DNA of 64,000 nucleotides from Prostheceraeus crozeri. Lineage: Eukaryota > Platyhelminthes > Polycladida > Euryleptidae. Both the position numbers and the translations under genes were made by a program. The DNA lies in assembly GCA_907163375.1 (NCBI GenBank), contig CAJQUW010015600.1, positions 1 through 64,000 on the forward strand, in the 5' to 3' direction. Below are positions 57,335 through 64,000 of the stretch, in pieces. Position 1 is the stretch's first letter, and every line of letters begins with the position of its first letter. The notes below the pieces were generated by a model, which worked only from the letters and a program-made list of their open reading frames with translations, searched no databases and was not told the origin of the DNA.

Positions 57335-57935
57335 TGATTAATAAAAAGTAGGATGAGGCCACAACGGCGCAGTGCAATTTCCTGGGGTACGAAATGCTGG
57401 AAGTTGAGCGGGTCTTTGGCGTACGCCACAGTGTACACCTCATTCCCCACCAGCCCTACCAGTAGGAATTTCTTTCATTCGATCCACAAAGCCCGTATTT
57501 GCAGCATCATCAAACTTGCCTGCCTCATCGCGCTGCCAACCCAAGAGGTGCATATGGGTATCCTGGGCTGCCGGGTGCATATGCATAATGGTGGGGAAGT
57601 AGCCGATGAAAGGATAGCAGTGTTGATCGCCCTTCACCTGCACTTTACTCTGCGTCAACGTGATATCCTGGAAGAGAGTGGCAATGGTCAGATTGTTCAC
57701 AGCAGTCTTCTCTGTTCTGATGGCCGTTCCGTCCTGTTTGGTGACTTAAAATTTGACATAAAGATAGTTCTCCATATAGTCCGCTGTGTTGCCCAGCACA
57801 TGGAACTCAATTGGCCCGCCATCATCAATGCTGGCGATGGCAAAACATTCTTGATTCCGTGAGCTGATCATGTCTGTCTGAACAGGCAGCTCATCAAAGA
57901 TGTACACGGCCGAATTCTTCAGTTCCTTCTCGTTC
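57335..57935 (-). pseudogene. Polinton/adintovirus-type major capsid protein, N-terminal fragment
   Basis: On the minus strand the frame reads FDELPVQTDMI, DGGPIEFHVLGN, then a TAA, VTKQDGTAI, ITLTQSKVQVKGDQHCYPF, PAAQDTHMHLLGW and DEAGKFDDAANTGF. These blocks match the first half of the double-jelly-roll capsid protein of Polintons/adintoviruses (related to the C. elegans F54H12.2-like proteins). The C-terminal half is absent. The in-frame stop near 57750 and truncation show it is dead. It is GC-rich compared with the viral cluster at 60.7-64 kb. Confidence 0.75.
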
Positions 57936-57944
57936 TCCTTAAAA

Positions 57945-58250
57945 ATTTACTCGCTTCCGTCTCTTGCCTCGCGTCGACTGTGCGACTCTAGAAGGATTCT
58001 TCCGTTTGCATAGAGAGAGTCCGGCGGCATCGGCTATGGTGCCGAACGCATCTGTACGAAGTTAACGGAGGCGCTTCATGCCCTGACATTTCTCCACTTC
58101 CCGAATATTTTGTCCTCTGGCCACAGCGCTCGCCACATCCGCGACCAAGCCCAGAGCTTGATTACCAACCTTTCCCAAGAGGGACATTGCTATCTTGGCA
58201 ATCAAACTGAGAAAGCCGCCGAAACCGAGTAGCCTTTAACGAAAACACTA
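57945..58250 (-). pseudogene. Small Polinton-type hydrophobic/basic protein
   Basis: The minus strand encodes GFGGFLSLIAKIAMSLLG (hydrophobic segment), VADVASAVARGQN, then a stop (codon near 58068) and continues in frame to a basic end (KRKNPSR, RGKRRKR). A hydrophobic/amphipathic head and an Arg/Lys-rich tail just before the capsid gene fit the small minor capsid/core proteins of Polintons. No specific homologue can be named by eye. Confidence 0.45.
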
Positions 58251-58319
58251 TTCACTTTGGAGATGCGCACTCTATGGACCACTTTCACATCATTTGGTTC
58301 CTTTGGGTGATCGTTTCCG

Positions 58320-58970
58320 CCGTTAGTTCAATTCCTGCACCGCATCCACGTTTGAAGAATCAGTCTCCGGCGGGCGACGGCCGCTCTGCATTCGGTGATG
58401 TAGATTACTGTAGGCATGCACTGCGTCATCAAGACGCTTCCACAGTCGGTCCTTCAGCGTCCGGTTGAACAGTTCGCGCATCCACTGGTTTTCATATTTC
58501 TTTCCCTGATCCGTCTGCAACTGCCTCGGGATCCGGTCATCAGTTCGAAAGGCATCAGCCACTTCCGTCCCGCGCTTCGTCTTCAGTGGACGAGCCCAGG
58601 CGTAGTGAATAGGTTAATGACAGTTAGAATGAAATCGTAGCCACGGTTATGGCGAGCTAGCGCTGATGCGTCTGCCAAATCCGCCTGCCACTGCTCATCA
58701 ACATCATGAACAACATAAAGGATAGCCGCGTTGCCGAGCGGGGGCATGTAGGGTGTATGTGGGTTGGGTTTTGAGCCATTTGCGGACTCAGCCTCCGCCA
58801 ATTTCTTGATGGAGGCGTAGCCGGCTGTGTGACGTTCGTCATACGTTTTCAAACGTTTTACCTTCTTTTCCCCCCAGCGGTAACTGCTGGTCGCCGCTAC
58901 CTTCCTCGTCCACGCTGAACACTGAGGGGCATTCCTCCTTCTCTTCCTCCTCCACCTCACTGTCGTCAAC
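58320..58970 (-). pseudogene. Polinton-type retroviral-like integrase
   Basis: The core is clear: DEQWQADLADASALARHN (first Asp), GYDFILTVINLF, a frameshift near 58615, YAWARPLKTKRGTEVADAF, PRQLQTDQGKKY (second Asp) and FNRTLKDRLWK just after the Glu. The second Asp and the Glu are only about a dozen residues apart instead of roughly 35, so an internal deletion removed part of the catalytic core. It lies upstream, on the same strand, of the small hydrophobic protein and capsid fragments, as parts of one decayed Polinton. Confidence 0.8.
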
Positions 58971-59110
58971 TTTGCCTCTATGGCGGTACTCTGGCATCAC
59001 GCACTCACAGTTGACGTTCACATATACCAACTTCCTCGTTGTCACTGAAAGAGTTGAGACTTGATGATCTCGCTGCTCGGATAGCGGCGGCTTTTCACCG
59101 GCACCCGCTT
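58839..59110 (-). pseudogene. Unidentified minus-strand frame upstream of the integrase
   Basis: An open stretch reading through EKPPLSEQRDHQ, TTRKLVYVNVNCECVMPEYR and an acidic VDDSEVEEEEKEE segment. Its position next to the integrase suggests another Polinton-derived piece, but no family could be assigned. It overlaps the beginning of the integrase region in another frame. Confidence 0.3.
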
Positions 59111-59114
59111 TTTG

Positions 59115-59515
59115 GGCGTTGGGGTCTTTTGAAAAAACCGTCTGCTGCTGCTGTTAATGTTGTTGTCGACTGCCTGCGGTCGTACCCTCACCCGCCTCCA
59201 CCATCTCTAATGCGCCAACGCTTCCCGAGGTGCGAAACAAAGAATCGACACATCATTAACAGCATGTACACCCTAAACCAACCTAAAACTGACCCTCATC
59301 CCTTCCTCGGCCCCACATGTCATAATGTGTTTCACCTATCTTCCACTCCCCACACCTACACACCCGGACCCTTCCAACCCGATTCTCTTCCGGTAGCCCC
59401 CCAGCTCAAGGGAGTGCCCCGTCCTCAACCGAGCCATGCTCACCATGTCCTCCATGGACCACTTAACGTTAACTACGTGACAGAGGTTTTTTCACTCCGC
59501 TCGCTGCTGTGATAT
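59115..59515. other. Pro-rich open stretch, no recognised gene
   Basis: A 157-codon plus-strand frame (59039-59512) is rich in Pro, His and Ser and lacks any motif. The DNA is GC-rich like the adjacent Polinton remnant, which alone favours long open frames. Confidence 0.4.
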
Positions 59516-59519
59516 TCAG

Positions 59520-60113
59520 TCTTTCTGTGGTTTTTCGAAGTTTCTCTGTCGCTTTTTGGCCTTCGTTTCAACGTTCATAAGGATTTGTATATTTAATTGA
59601 CAACATTCCGTCAATTGCCCATCTATATACGACGACGGTCCTACAATGTTCCCAGTCGCTATCTGTTTTGCTGCCATTGACCACGTGATCACTTCAACCA
59701 GTGCTTTCCTGATGTTTTGATTGTTGCTTGTTGTGGACAGCTGGTTGGAACGATCTGCAAGTTCAGATCAGCTGTTATTCTTAACATCTTGTACCACGTT
59801 CTACGCAAAATTTTCAAGAATATCGATCGACTATCGATTTTCTGTCGGTTGGTGTTGCTTAAGATCTCAAGGCCTCGATTGAACATTTTTTCATAAATAA
59901 TTCTGACGATCAGAGTGCTAAATATACGAGAAAAACTTGCTCAAACTCTGTCGTTGATGATGCTGCGCTTGAAGCCTTAAAGGCACTTCTTGATGACCAC
60001 AAAGTCGAAATAATAAGCCAAGTGGACGAACTAAATGGAAAATTCTTAACACTTTTGTCGCGTATCGATAAACTTGAGAAATGGTTCTCTTCCATTTTTA
60101 ATGTACAGAAGTA
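59520..60113 (+). pseudogene. LINE 5' region with start of ORF1 (3'-truncated)
   Basis: The frame at about 59896-60113 reads INNSDDQSAKYTRK, then ALEALKALLDDHKVEIIS and LLSRIDKLEKW, a basic head plus coiled coil in the style of the two LINE ORF1s in this window. The expected ATG is ATA. The preceding about 370 bases would be its 5' untranslated region. It ends at tandem TAG/TAA stops at 60112-60120. As at 55-1791, this is a LINE 5' end without its 3' end. Confidence 0.45.
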
Positions 60114-60139
60114 GTAAGTAAAACTCCACCACTGGACCG

Positions 60140-60300
60140 CGCAAGATGGCCGCCGTCGCTGACGTCCCCCCCTGTCAGCCGAGTCGGTCGTGGTGAGCCG
60201 CCGTGTTGCTTCGAGTCTGACGTCCCCCCCCTCCTGTCAGCCGAGTCGGTCGTGGTGAGCCGCCGTGTTGCTTCGAGTCTGACGTCCCCCCCCTCTGGCC
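60140..60300. repeat. GC-rich tandem repeat (about 61-bp unit)
   Basis: The unit containing TGTCAGCCGAGTCGGTCGTG and GCCGCCGTGTTGCTTCGAG is present twice in tandem, with a third partial GACGTCCCCCCC start. C-runs and high GC contrast with the AT-rich surroundings. It sits between the LINE fragment and the viral cluster and might mark the edge of the integrated element. Confidence 0.8.
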
Positions 60301-60732
60301 CGCCGACGTAGCGAGAGGTGGTTTGTGATGCGCTCTCCAGGTTGGCGTGGTGTGCCAGCCAGGTTTGGAGGGTGGAATGTCGGAGCTCACCTGAAAAAAT
60401 CCTAAGTGTCAGAGTGACTTTGTATGGACAAAATTTTGAAAATTTTCCAAAGTGTCGCATTTCGACCTGGGACCCTGACCAAAGTTTGTTTCATCAAATT
60501 TCACTGACCCCCCCCCGTCACCGATCTTCCATTTTCGGCTCTAGTGATCGTAGAAAGTCGTGCAATAGCTCGTTTGAAAGCTAAGAGTGAGACAAATTCA
60601 GTGAAAGAATCGGCTTGTTCATATCTGTCTTCGTTTAGATGTGAGACGCCATTTAAGATTTGGAAGATAGGCGAAAAACGACAGAGTTAGAATTTCCCAA
60701 GAAACAGCTCCAGCGGGCGAACGAAGGCTCGG

Positions 60733-60825
60733 ATTGGTAAACGGAGGCCAGATTTGGAATCAGCTTGATGTTATTGTCCAATGAGGATCATCATCCAATG
60801 AGAATCAAGCATTTCTATATAAATA
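60733..60825 (+). promoter_or_regulatory. TATA/CCAAT promoter of the viral cluster
   Basis: Two CCAAT boxes (60778-60782 and 60795-60799), one inverted CCAAT (60733-60737) and TATATAAATA at 60816-60825 lie about 100 bases before the ATG at 60926. Transcription would be expected to start near 60850. Confidence 0.65.
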
Positions 60826-60925
60826 GCGAGCCTTCCACAGTAAGAATCATTCCATCGTTGAATCACACGAGTGACGGACGCACATTTTCTCTCTCTCTAG
60901 TTCCCTATTCTATTATCCAACTAAA

Positions 60926-61700
60926 ATGGTAAGTCGCTACTTCCCTCCCTCTCCTCCCTTGAACGTAAACTTAATACAATCTTTTTCATTTTCAGGCATC
61001 TACTCCATCTGCTGCACTAGTAGGACAAAATGGCGGTCAAACGTTACAAGGTTCGCTACGATCAGATCATCTACAACTGAGGCCAGTGGAAGAAACATCC
61101 AAGGTACATAATCCTACACCACTACAGCGTAAATTTAAACAAGTCTTGCGTTATGACGATCATAGCGTAGTACTCCAAACGGGAATGCTCCCTTCCATGG
61201 ATGTCAAGATAATGCGCAATCAGTATGGGGACTACATACTGATCCCCGTGAGTCCGTACATTCGCCACCAACTTGATATTATTGAGGAGTACGTGACATT
61301 AAATATGGACATTCCTACTCCTCTTGCTCAAGAGTGGAAGGCGAGAGATGACAAGGATACTCCCTATAGAAAGATTTGGGATGGTAATCAAATTTGCCTA
61401 CTGGTATCACATTGGTGCACTTACTATAAGAAGGAGGGAGATCATTCAACATCCATCACATGCGACGAGCTCGGAGAACGTACTTGGGATATCCTTTTCA
61501 AAGTGAATGGGTTATATTATGGTCGGCACAAAGATAATAAAATAGCCTCTCTCTCCATGCATATGGAATCCATCCTATATATTCCAAAACCATCCAACGT
61601 GGATGATATAATTGATCAAATCCTTAACAGCAGTGGTACGAAGCGCAAGTCGGAGAAGAATGCTGCCTCAAAACGCAAATCAAAGAAGGAGAATTACTAG
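60926..61700 (+). CDS. Viral-cluster protein 1, start codon split off by an intron
   Basis: The ATG (60926-60928) is followed at once by a GTAAGT donor. A 67-bp intron ends in TTTTCAG at 60995, and the frame then stays open from 60996 to the stop at 61698-61700, giving about 235 residues. Without splicing no upstream ATG serves this frame. The protein has no recognised family. Visible features are a Gln/Gly-rich head, an aromatic-rich core (IWDGNQICLLVSHWCTYY; WDILFKVNGLYYG) and a C-terminal bipartite nuclear-localisation-like end (KRKSEKNAASKRKSKK). The strand-rich core and position as first gene would suit a single-stranded-DNA-binding or replication accessory protein, but that is a guess. 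Confidence 0.65.
60929..60995 (+). other. 67-bp intron directly after an ATG
   Basis: GTAAGT at 60929 and a pyrimidine-rich TTTTTCATTTTCAG ending at 60995. The intron separates the initiator codon from all other codons of the gene. Confidence 0.7.
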
Positions 61701-61734
61701 TCCTTTCCTCACTCTACCCTATGACAATTCGCTT

Positions 61735-61860
61735 ATGTGCTTTGAGTGTCGTAGACGTGGTGTTATTAGATGCATTTTACTTCTTCGTTGCCATCATATC
61801 ATTTGTGTATTTTGTCGTGAAAAGCATCGATGTAATTCTTCATTTTGTAATATGTTATAG
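61735..61860 (+). CDS. Small RING-like Cys/His protein
   Basis: 41 residues from the ATG at 61735, only 34 bases after the previous stop. Cysteines and histidines are spaced C-x2-C, C, then RCHHIICVFC (C-H-x3-C-x2-C), H-x-C and C, close to a RING finger. Such proteins usually recruit ubiquitin-conjugating enzymes. It could also be the C-terminal exon of a longer protein. Confidence 0.5.
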   Translation: MCFECRRRGVIRCILLLRCHHIICVFCREKHRCNSSFCNML

Positions 61861-61912
61861 AACGTTTCCTTAGATGTGTAAATTTCCGTTTTAGGCTTCT
61901 ATCATCATTTTT

Positions 61913-62443
61913 ATGGATTGTGAGGGTGACCCTGTACAGGAGCTCAGTGCTATTGCTATGAACAATTGGACATATCAGATTGTTAGTGTCTATCATCAAC
62001 ATGCCAACTGCGATCCCAATGTTGATCAATGGGCGAGAAAACACATTCATGGACTTAATCTGAAAAATTTGCAAGACTATGGCTTTTCTTGTGAGAGTGC
62101 TCTTCTTATTGACTTTAAACGATGATCAGCTGCTTTCAATGTTATACGCATCTTTTGTAATAATCCTGGTAAGGAGAGGAAAGTATTTCCCAATCTAATC
62201 ATTGATGACATTTTGCTCCCACCTTGGGATAGTAGAGTGAATCAACACTACCATGAAGTCATGAAACGTTTTAAGGATTTGTCTGTTCCTATTTTGTCTG
62301 TTCGTTGTAGTAGCTACGTTCATAACCAATGCTTCTTTCCTCCTTACCTCAACACTGCCAAAGTCCTGTATGGTTATCATTGCTCGCTGTATGATAGTTA
62401 CCGGCTGTATCTATTTTATCTCTTTCAAACCATTGATTTATAA
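61913..62443 (+). pseudogene. DEDDh exonuclease-like protein with one in-frame stop
   Basis: The start shows MDCEGDPVQELSAIAM, with the D-x-E of exonuclease motif I, followed by the VYHQHANC and WARKHIHGLN block and a GFSCESALLIDFKR helix. A TGA at 62123-62125 (probably from TGG) is followed in the same frame by FCNNPGKERK, LPPWDSRV, SVPILSVRCS and YGYHCSLYDSYRLYL. Together the two parts look like the small DEDD-type nucleases associated with some animal mobile elements and viruses. A 3'-5' exonuclease role in replication is inferred. Confidence 0.55.
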
Positions 62444-62530
62444 TGCATGCTTGTTACCGTTATTCAATGAATGTTACTATGAGAAGAGTTGTTGTTTTCA
62501 TGCAATGGATGGGTTAGATAAAGGGCGATC

Positions 62531-62941
62531 ATGTCTTTCTCAAACGACTGCGGAACATTACATTTTCATAGGGAAAGTTTAAAAGGAGCTGTTCAAGATT
62601 ATGTGATAAATTTTCATAAAGATGAGACCGACATCGAAGCAGTGGTCGATGATGCTAGCACTCTATTTCTAGAGTTAATGAATACATTCTCTGATAGCAT
62701 TGTCATGGCGCGATTAGTTGCGAAAATTAAGTTTAGTCATTTTGGAAAGGAAGAGGTGGAAAGTCGCTCTTTCCATTTTGCTTCTTATTCAATGGAAGTG
62801 GTAGATCACCCCGAAGAATTTTTTAAAAGACATATGATAAAAATTGCTGAACGTCTTAACGCATTTAACCATCATGGCAGCAGTCTAGTGATTGAAGCGA
62901 TTTCAGATATTCACATTCAACTTTCCATAAAGAAAAATTGA
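62531..62941 (+). CDS. Stand-alone domain resembling the segment preceding Polinton DNA polymerase
   Basis: 136 residues, intact. Features are SLKGAVQDYVINF, a FLELMNTFSDSIVMARLVAKI helix region, SYSMEVVDHPEEFF and AISDIHIQLSIKK. The layout (N-terminal strand, helix with LFxEL, R-V-x-V strand, short helix, final strand ending V/I-x-I-x) resembles the N-terminal module found before the B-family DNA polymerase in Polintons. Here it stands alone. It overlaps nothing and its stop is 2 bases before the next ATG. Confidence 0.45.
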   Translation: MSFSNDCGTLHFHRESLKGAVQDYVINFHKDETDIEAVVDDASTLFLELMNTFSDSIVMARLVAKIKFSHFGKEEVESRSFHFASYSMEVVDHPEEFFKRHMIKIAERLNAFNHHGSSLVIEAISDIHIQLSIKKN

Positions 62942-62943
62942 AA

Positions 62944-63268
62944 ATGCAGTGGTACTTGATTGTAGCACAACTGGTTTTCGAGCTATGCCTGCTCACTCTC
63001 GAAGTATATTCCTTCTGTACATGCGTCTATTATTTAGAAAAGGCTAGCAAATTCATATCTTCAAAAAGACTTGCTATAGACATCAGTAACGGTGAAACTA
63101 TGTGTTGCGATGTATGTAAGCGAAAGGATGGAAATGAAAAGCGCATCTTCAAGAGATGTAAGCATGCTTTTTTGTCAACGCTGTTTCATACGTAATTGCA
63201 TTCAACTTTGCAAATGTAACCACTGTGATATTGCTCATTTCGAGTGTCACTTATGCCGCAATAGTTAG
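62944..63268 (+). pseudogene. Membrane-anchored RING-like protein, frameshifted
   Basis: A hydrophobic N-terminal segment (LIVAQLVFELCLLTLEVYSF, about residues 4-23) suggests a signal anchor. It is followed by CCDVCKRKDGNEKRI, RCKHAF and, after a one-base loss in a T-run near 63172, CQRCFIRNCIQLCKC and CHLCRN, giving the C-x2-C...C-x-H-x3-C-x2-C order of a RING finger. As read, the frame stops early at 63195. With 61735-61860 it is the second RING-like gene of the cluster. A role in modifying host ubiquitination would be an inference. Confidence 0.5.
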
Positions 63269-63319
63269 TACCAATGCAAATGTGGTAAAGACAGGCTTTA
63301 GCAAAGACTAACACGGAAA

Positions 63320-63672
63320 ATGGCGAAACGTAAAATGAAGAAACGTAAAAGTCAAAAGTCTTCAAAGTTTTCTTCAGCCATTCAAGCTCTCCGACGAATG
63401 AAAGCAAATCAGCGATACAATGCTATACGACATGCTAACGATAAATTCATTCTCATGTGAGGAAGTTGAGGACGAAGAAATTAGCACCAAAACAACGAAA
63501 GTTACTTCAGCGATATGCTACGAAATTGCGTTTCATCTCCAATCCTAAAGTCACCCTTCAAAGAAAGAGGGAAACTCTAACACAAAAGGGCGGTTTCCTT
63601 CCAGCGTTACTACGGATGCTAGCTCCTATCGTGGGCAACGTATTGGGTAATATCTTTGGCTCTAGACGTTAA
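63320..63672 (+). pseudogene. Small basic core-type protein with hydrophobic tail, one frameshift
   Basis: The first part (63320-63460) is Lys/Arg-rich (MAKRKMKKRKS, LRRMKANQRYNAI). After a frame change near 63455 it continues as RKLRTKKLAPKQRKLL, TLQRKRETLTQKGGF and a hydrophobic LPALLRMLAPIVGNVLGNIF ending in SRR. A basic body, QKGGFLP-type junction and C-terminal hydrophobic segment just upstream of the packaging ATPase are typical of a small Polinton/adintovirus virion protein. Confidence 0.65.
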
Positions 63673-63703
63673 TTATGCAAATGTTGAATCTCAAAGTATT
63701 ATA

Positions 63704-64000
63704 ATGGATTTCAGACTTCAATGTGATAAAGTTCTGACTGTATCAGGTCCATCTCATGCAGGTAAAACTGTTTTCACGCTGAATTTATTGGATAAAAGAA
63801 GGGAGTTGTTTAAGGAACCTATCAATCGAGTGATTTGGTGTTATGGTATTTATCAACCGTCGCTGTTTCAGGAATTGCAAAGTCGCAACTTTATTCGACA
63901 TGAAGGAATTATTGCAGTGGATAAACTTCAGTCTAATGATGTTGTTGTATTGGATGATTTATTAAAAGAAAGTAAGAATTCAAAAGATGTTACAGATATG
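63704..64000 (+). CDS. Packaging ATPase (FtsK/HerA-type), partial at window end
   Basis: Ninety-nine codons are visible and the frame is open to the last base. Walker A is GPSHAGKT (about residues 15-22) near the N-terminus and Walker B is DVVVLDDLL (about residues 78-86), with RVIWCYG between them. This spacing and text match the A32/FtsK-type genome-packaging ATPases of Polintons, adintoviruses and relatives, which pump DNA into capsids. It begins about 30 bases after the core-type protein, as in those elements. Confidence 0.75.
   Translation, partial: MDFRLQCDKVLTVSGPSHAGKTVFTLNLLDKRRELFKEPINRVIWCYGIYQPSLFQELQSRNFIRHEGIIAVDKLQSNDVVVLDDLLKESKNSKDVTDM

Noticed and set aside
1..64000. CRISPR arrays, bacterial operons, rRNA genes
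   Set aside because: No regularly spaced repeats with unique spacers, no Shine-Dalgarno-led gene strings and no rRNA-like sequence were seen. The content is eukaryotic.

Overview
This is repeat-rich DNA from an invertebrate animal nuclear genome. The evidence is eukaryotic: non-LTR retrotransposons, Penelope-like retroelements (PLEs), a Tc1 transposon, tyrosine-recombinase (Crypton-like) genes, Polinton/adintovirus-type viral genes, very short spliceosomal introns (62 and 67 bp), TATA/CCAAT promoter elements, and no bacterial-style operons. The species cannot be named from sequence alone. Almost every recognisable gene belongs to a mobile element or an integrated virus. No ordinary host housekeeping gene was recognised.

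Layout. (1) 55-9488: a 1.74-kb, nearly identical inverted repeat (55-1791 and 7751-9488). Its arms are 5' parts of a non-LTR retrotransposon with a PHD finger and a restriction-enzyme-like endonuclease. The rest of that element runs on the minus strand (7850-6585, then 2556-1795) and is split by a CR1-like LINE on the plus strand (about 2557-6572). (2) 12036-30297: a cluster of at least five PLE copies from three or more families, all on the minus strand, several bordered by (GGA)n arrays, the longest about 57 units. Two neighbouring copies (A and C) are almost identical. The better-preserved copies carry an upstream ORF1 with a conserved LREHY-type helical domain and a degenerate SGNH/GDSL-like domain. 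The cluster is broken up by a dead Tc1 transposon (18974-20761), a fold-back element with 70-bp perfect inverted repeats (15852-16292) and a palindromic MITE near 21.6-22.05 kb. (3) 30.3-44.7 kb: mostly unassigned AT-rich sequence with a hAT-type-length (8-bp target duplication) MITE at 35831-36141, a 103-bp-arm hairpin at 34066-34281 and two degraded LINE C-termini. (4) 44.7-49.3 kb: two divergently transcribed tyrosine-recombinase genes separated by two hairpins. One is broken. The other keeps its catalytic residues and a cleanly spliceable 62-bp last intron, but has an inverted 131-bp copy of its own coding sequence upstream. Two TA-flanked inverted-repeat elements follow (48264-49277 and 49469-51677). 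(5) 52.0-57.3 kb: another non-LTR element of the zinc-finger/endonuclease type, split by a second CR1-like LINE (about 52684-56645). (6) 57.3-59.05 kb, minus strand: a decayed, GC-rich Polinton (integrase, small hydrophobic protein, major capsid fragment). (7) 59.5-60.1 kb: a LINE ORF1 fragment. (8) 60.7-64.0 kb, plus strand: an AT-rich endogenous Polinton/adintovirus-like cluster with a promoter, a gene whose ATG is separated from the rest by an intron, RING-like proteins, a DEDDh exonuclease-like protein, a stand-alone domain resembling the segment that precedes Polinton DNA polymerase, a small basic/hydrophobic core-type protein, and the start of a packaging ATPase that runs off the window.

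How the parts relate. The two nested insertions (CR1-like LINEs inside endonuclease-type LINEs) and the PLE head-to-tail cluster record repeated retrotransposition into older elements. The minus-strand Polinton remnant and the plus-strand viral cluster differ in base composition and state of decay and are probably two separate integrations. Family names below come from motif recognition by eye. No database search was run.
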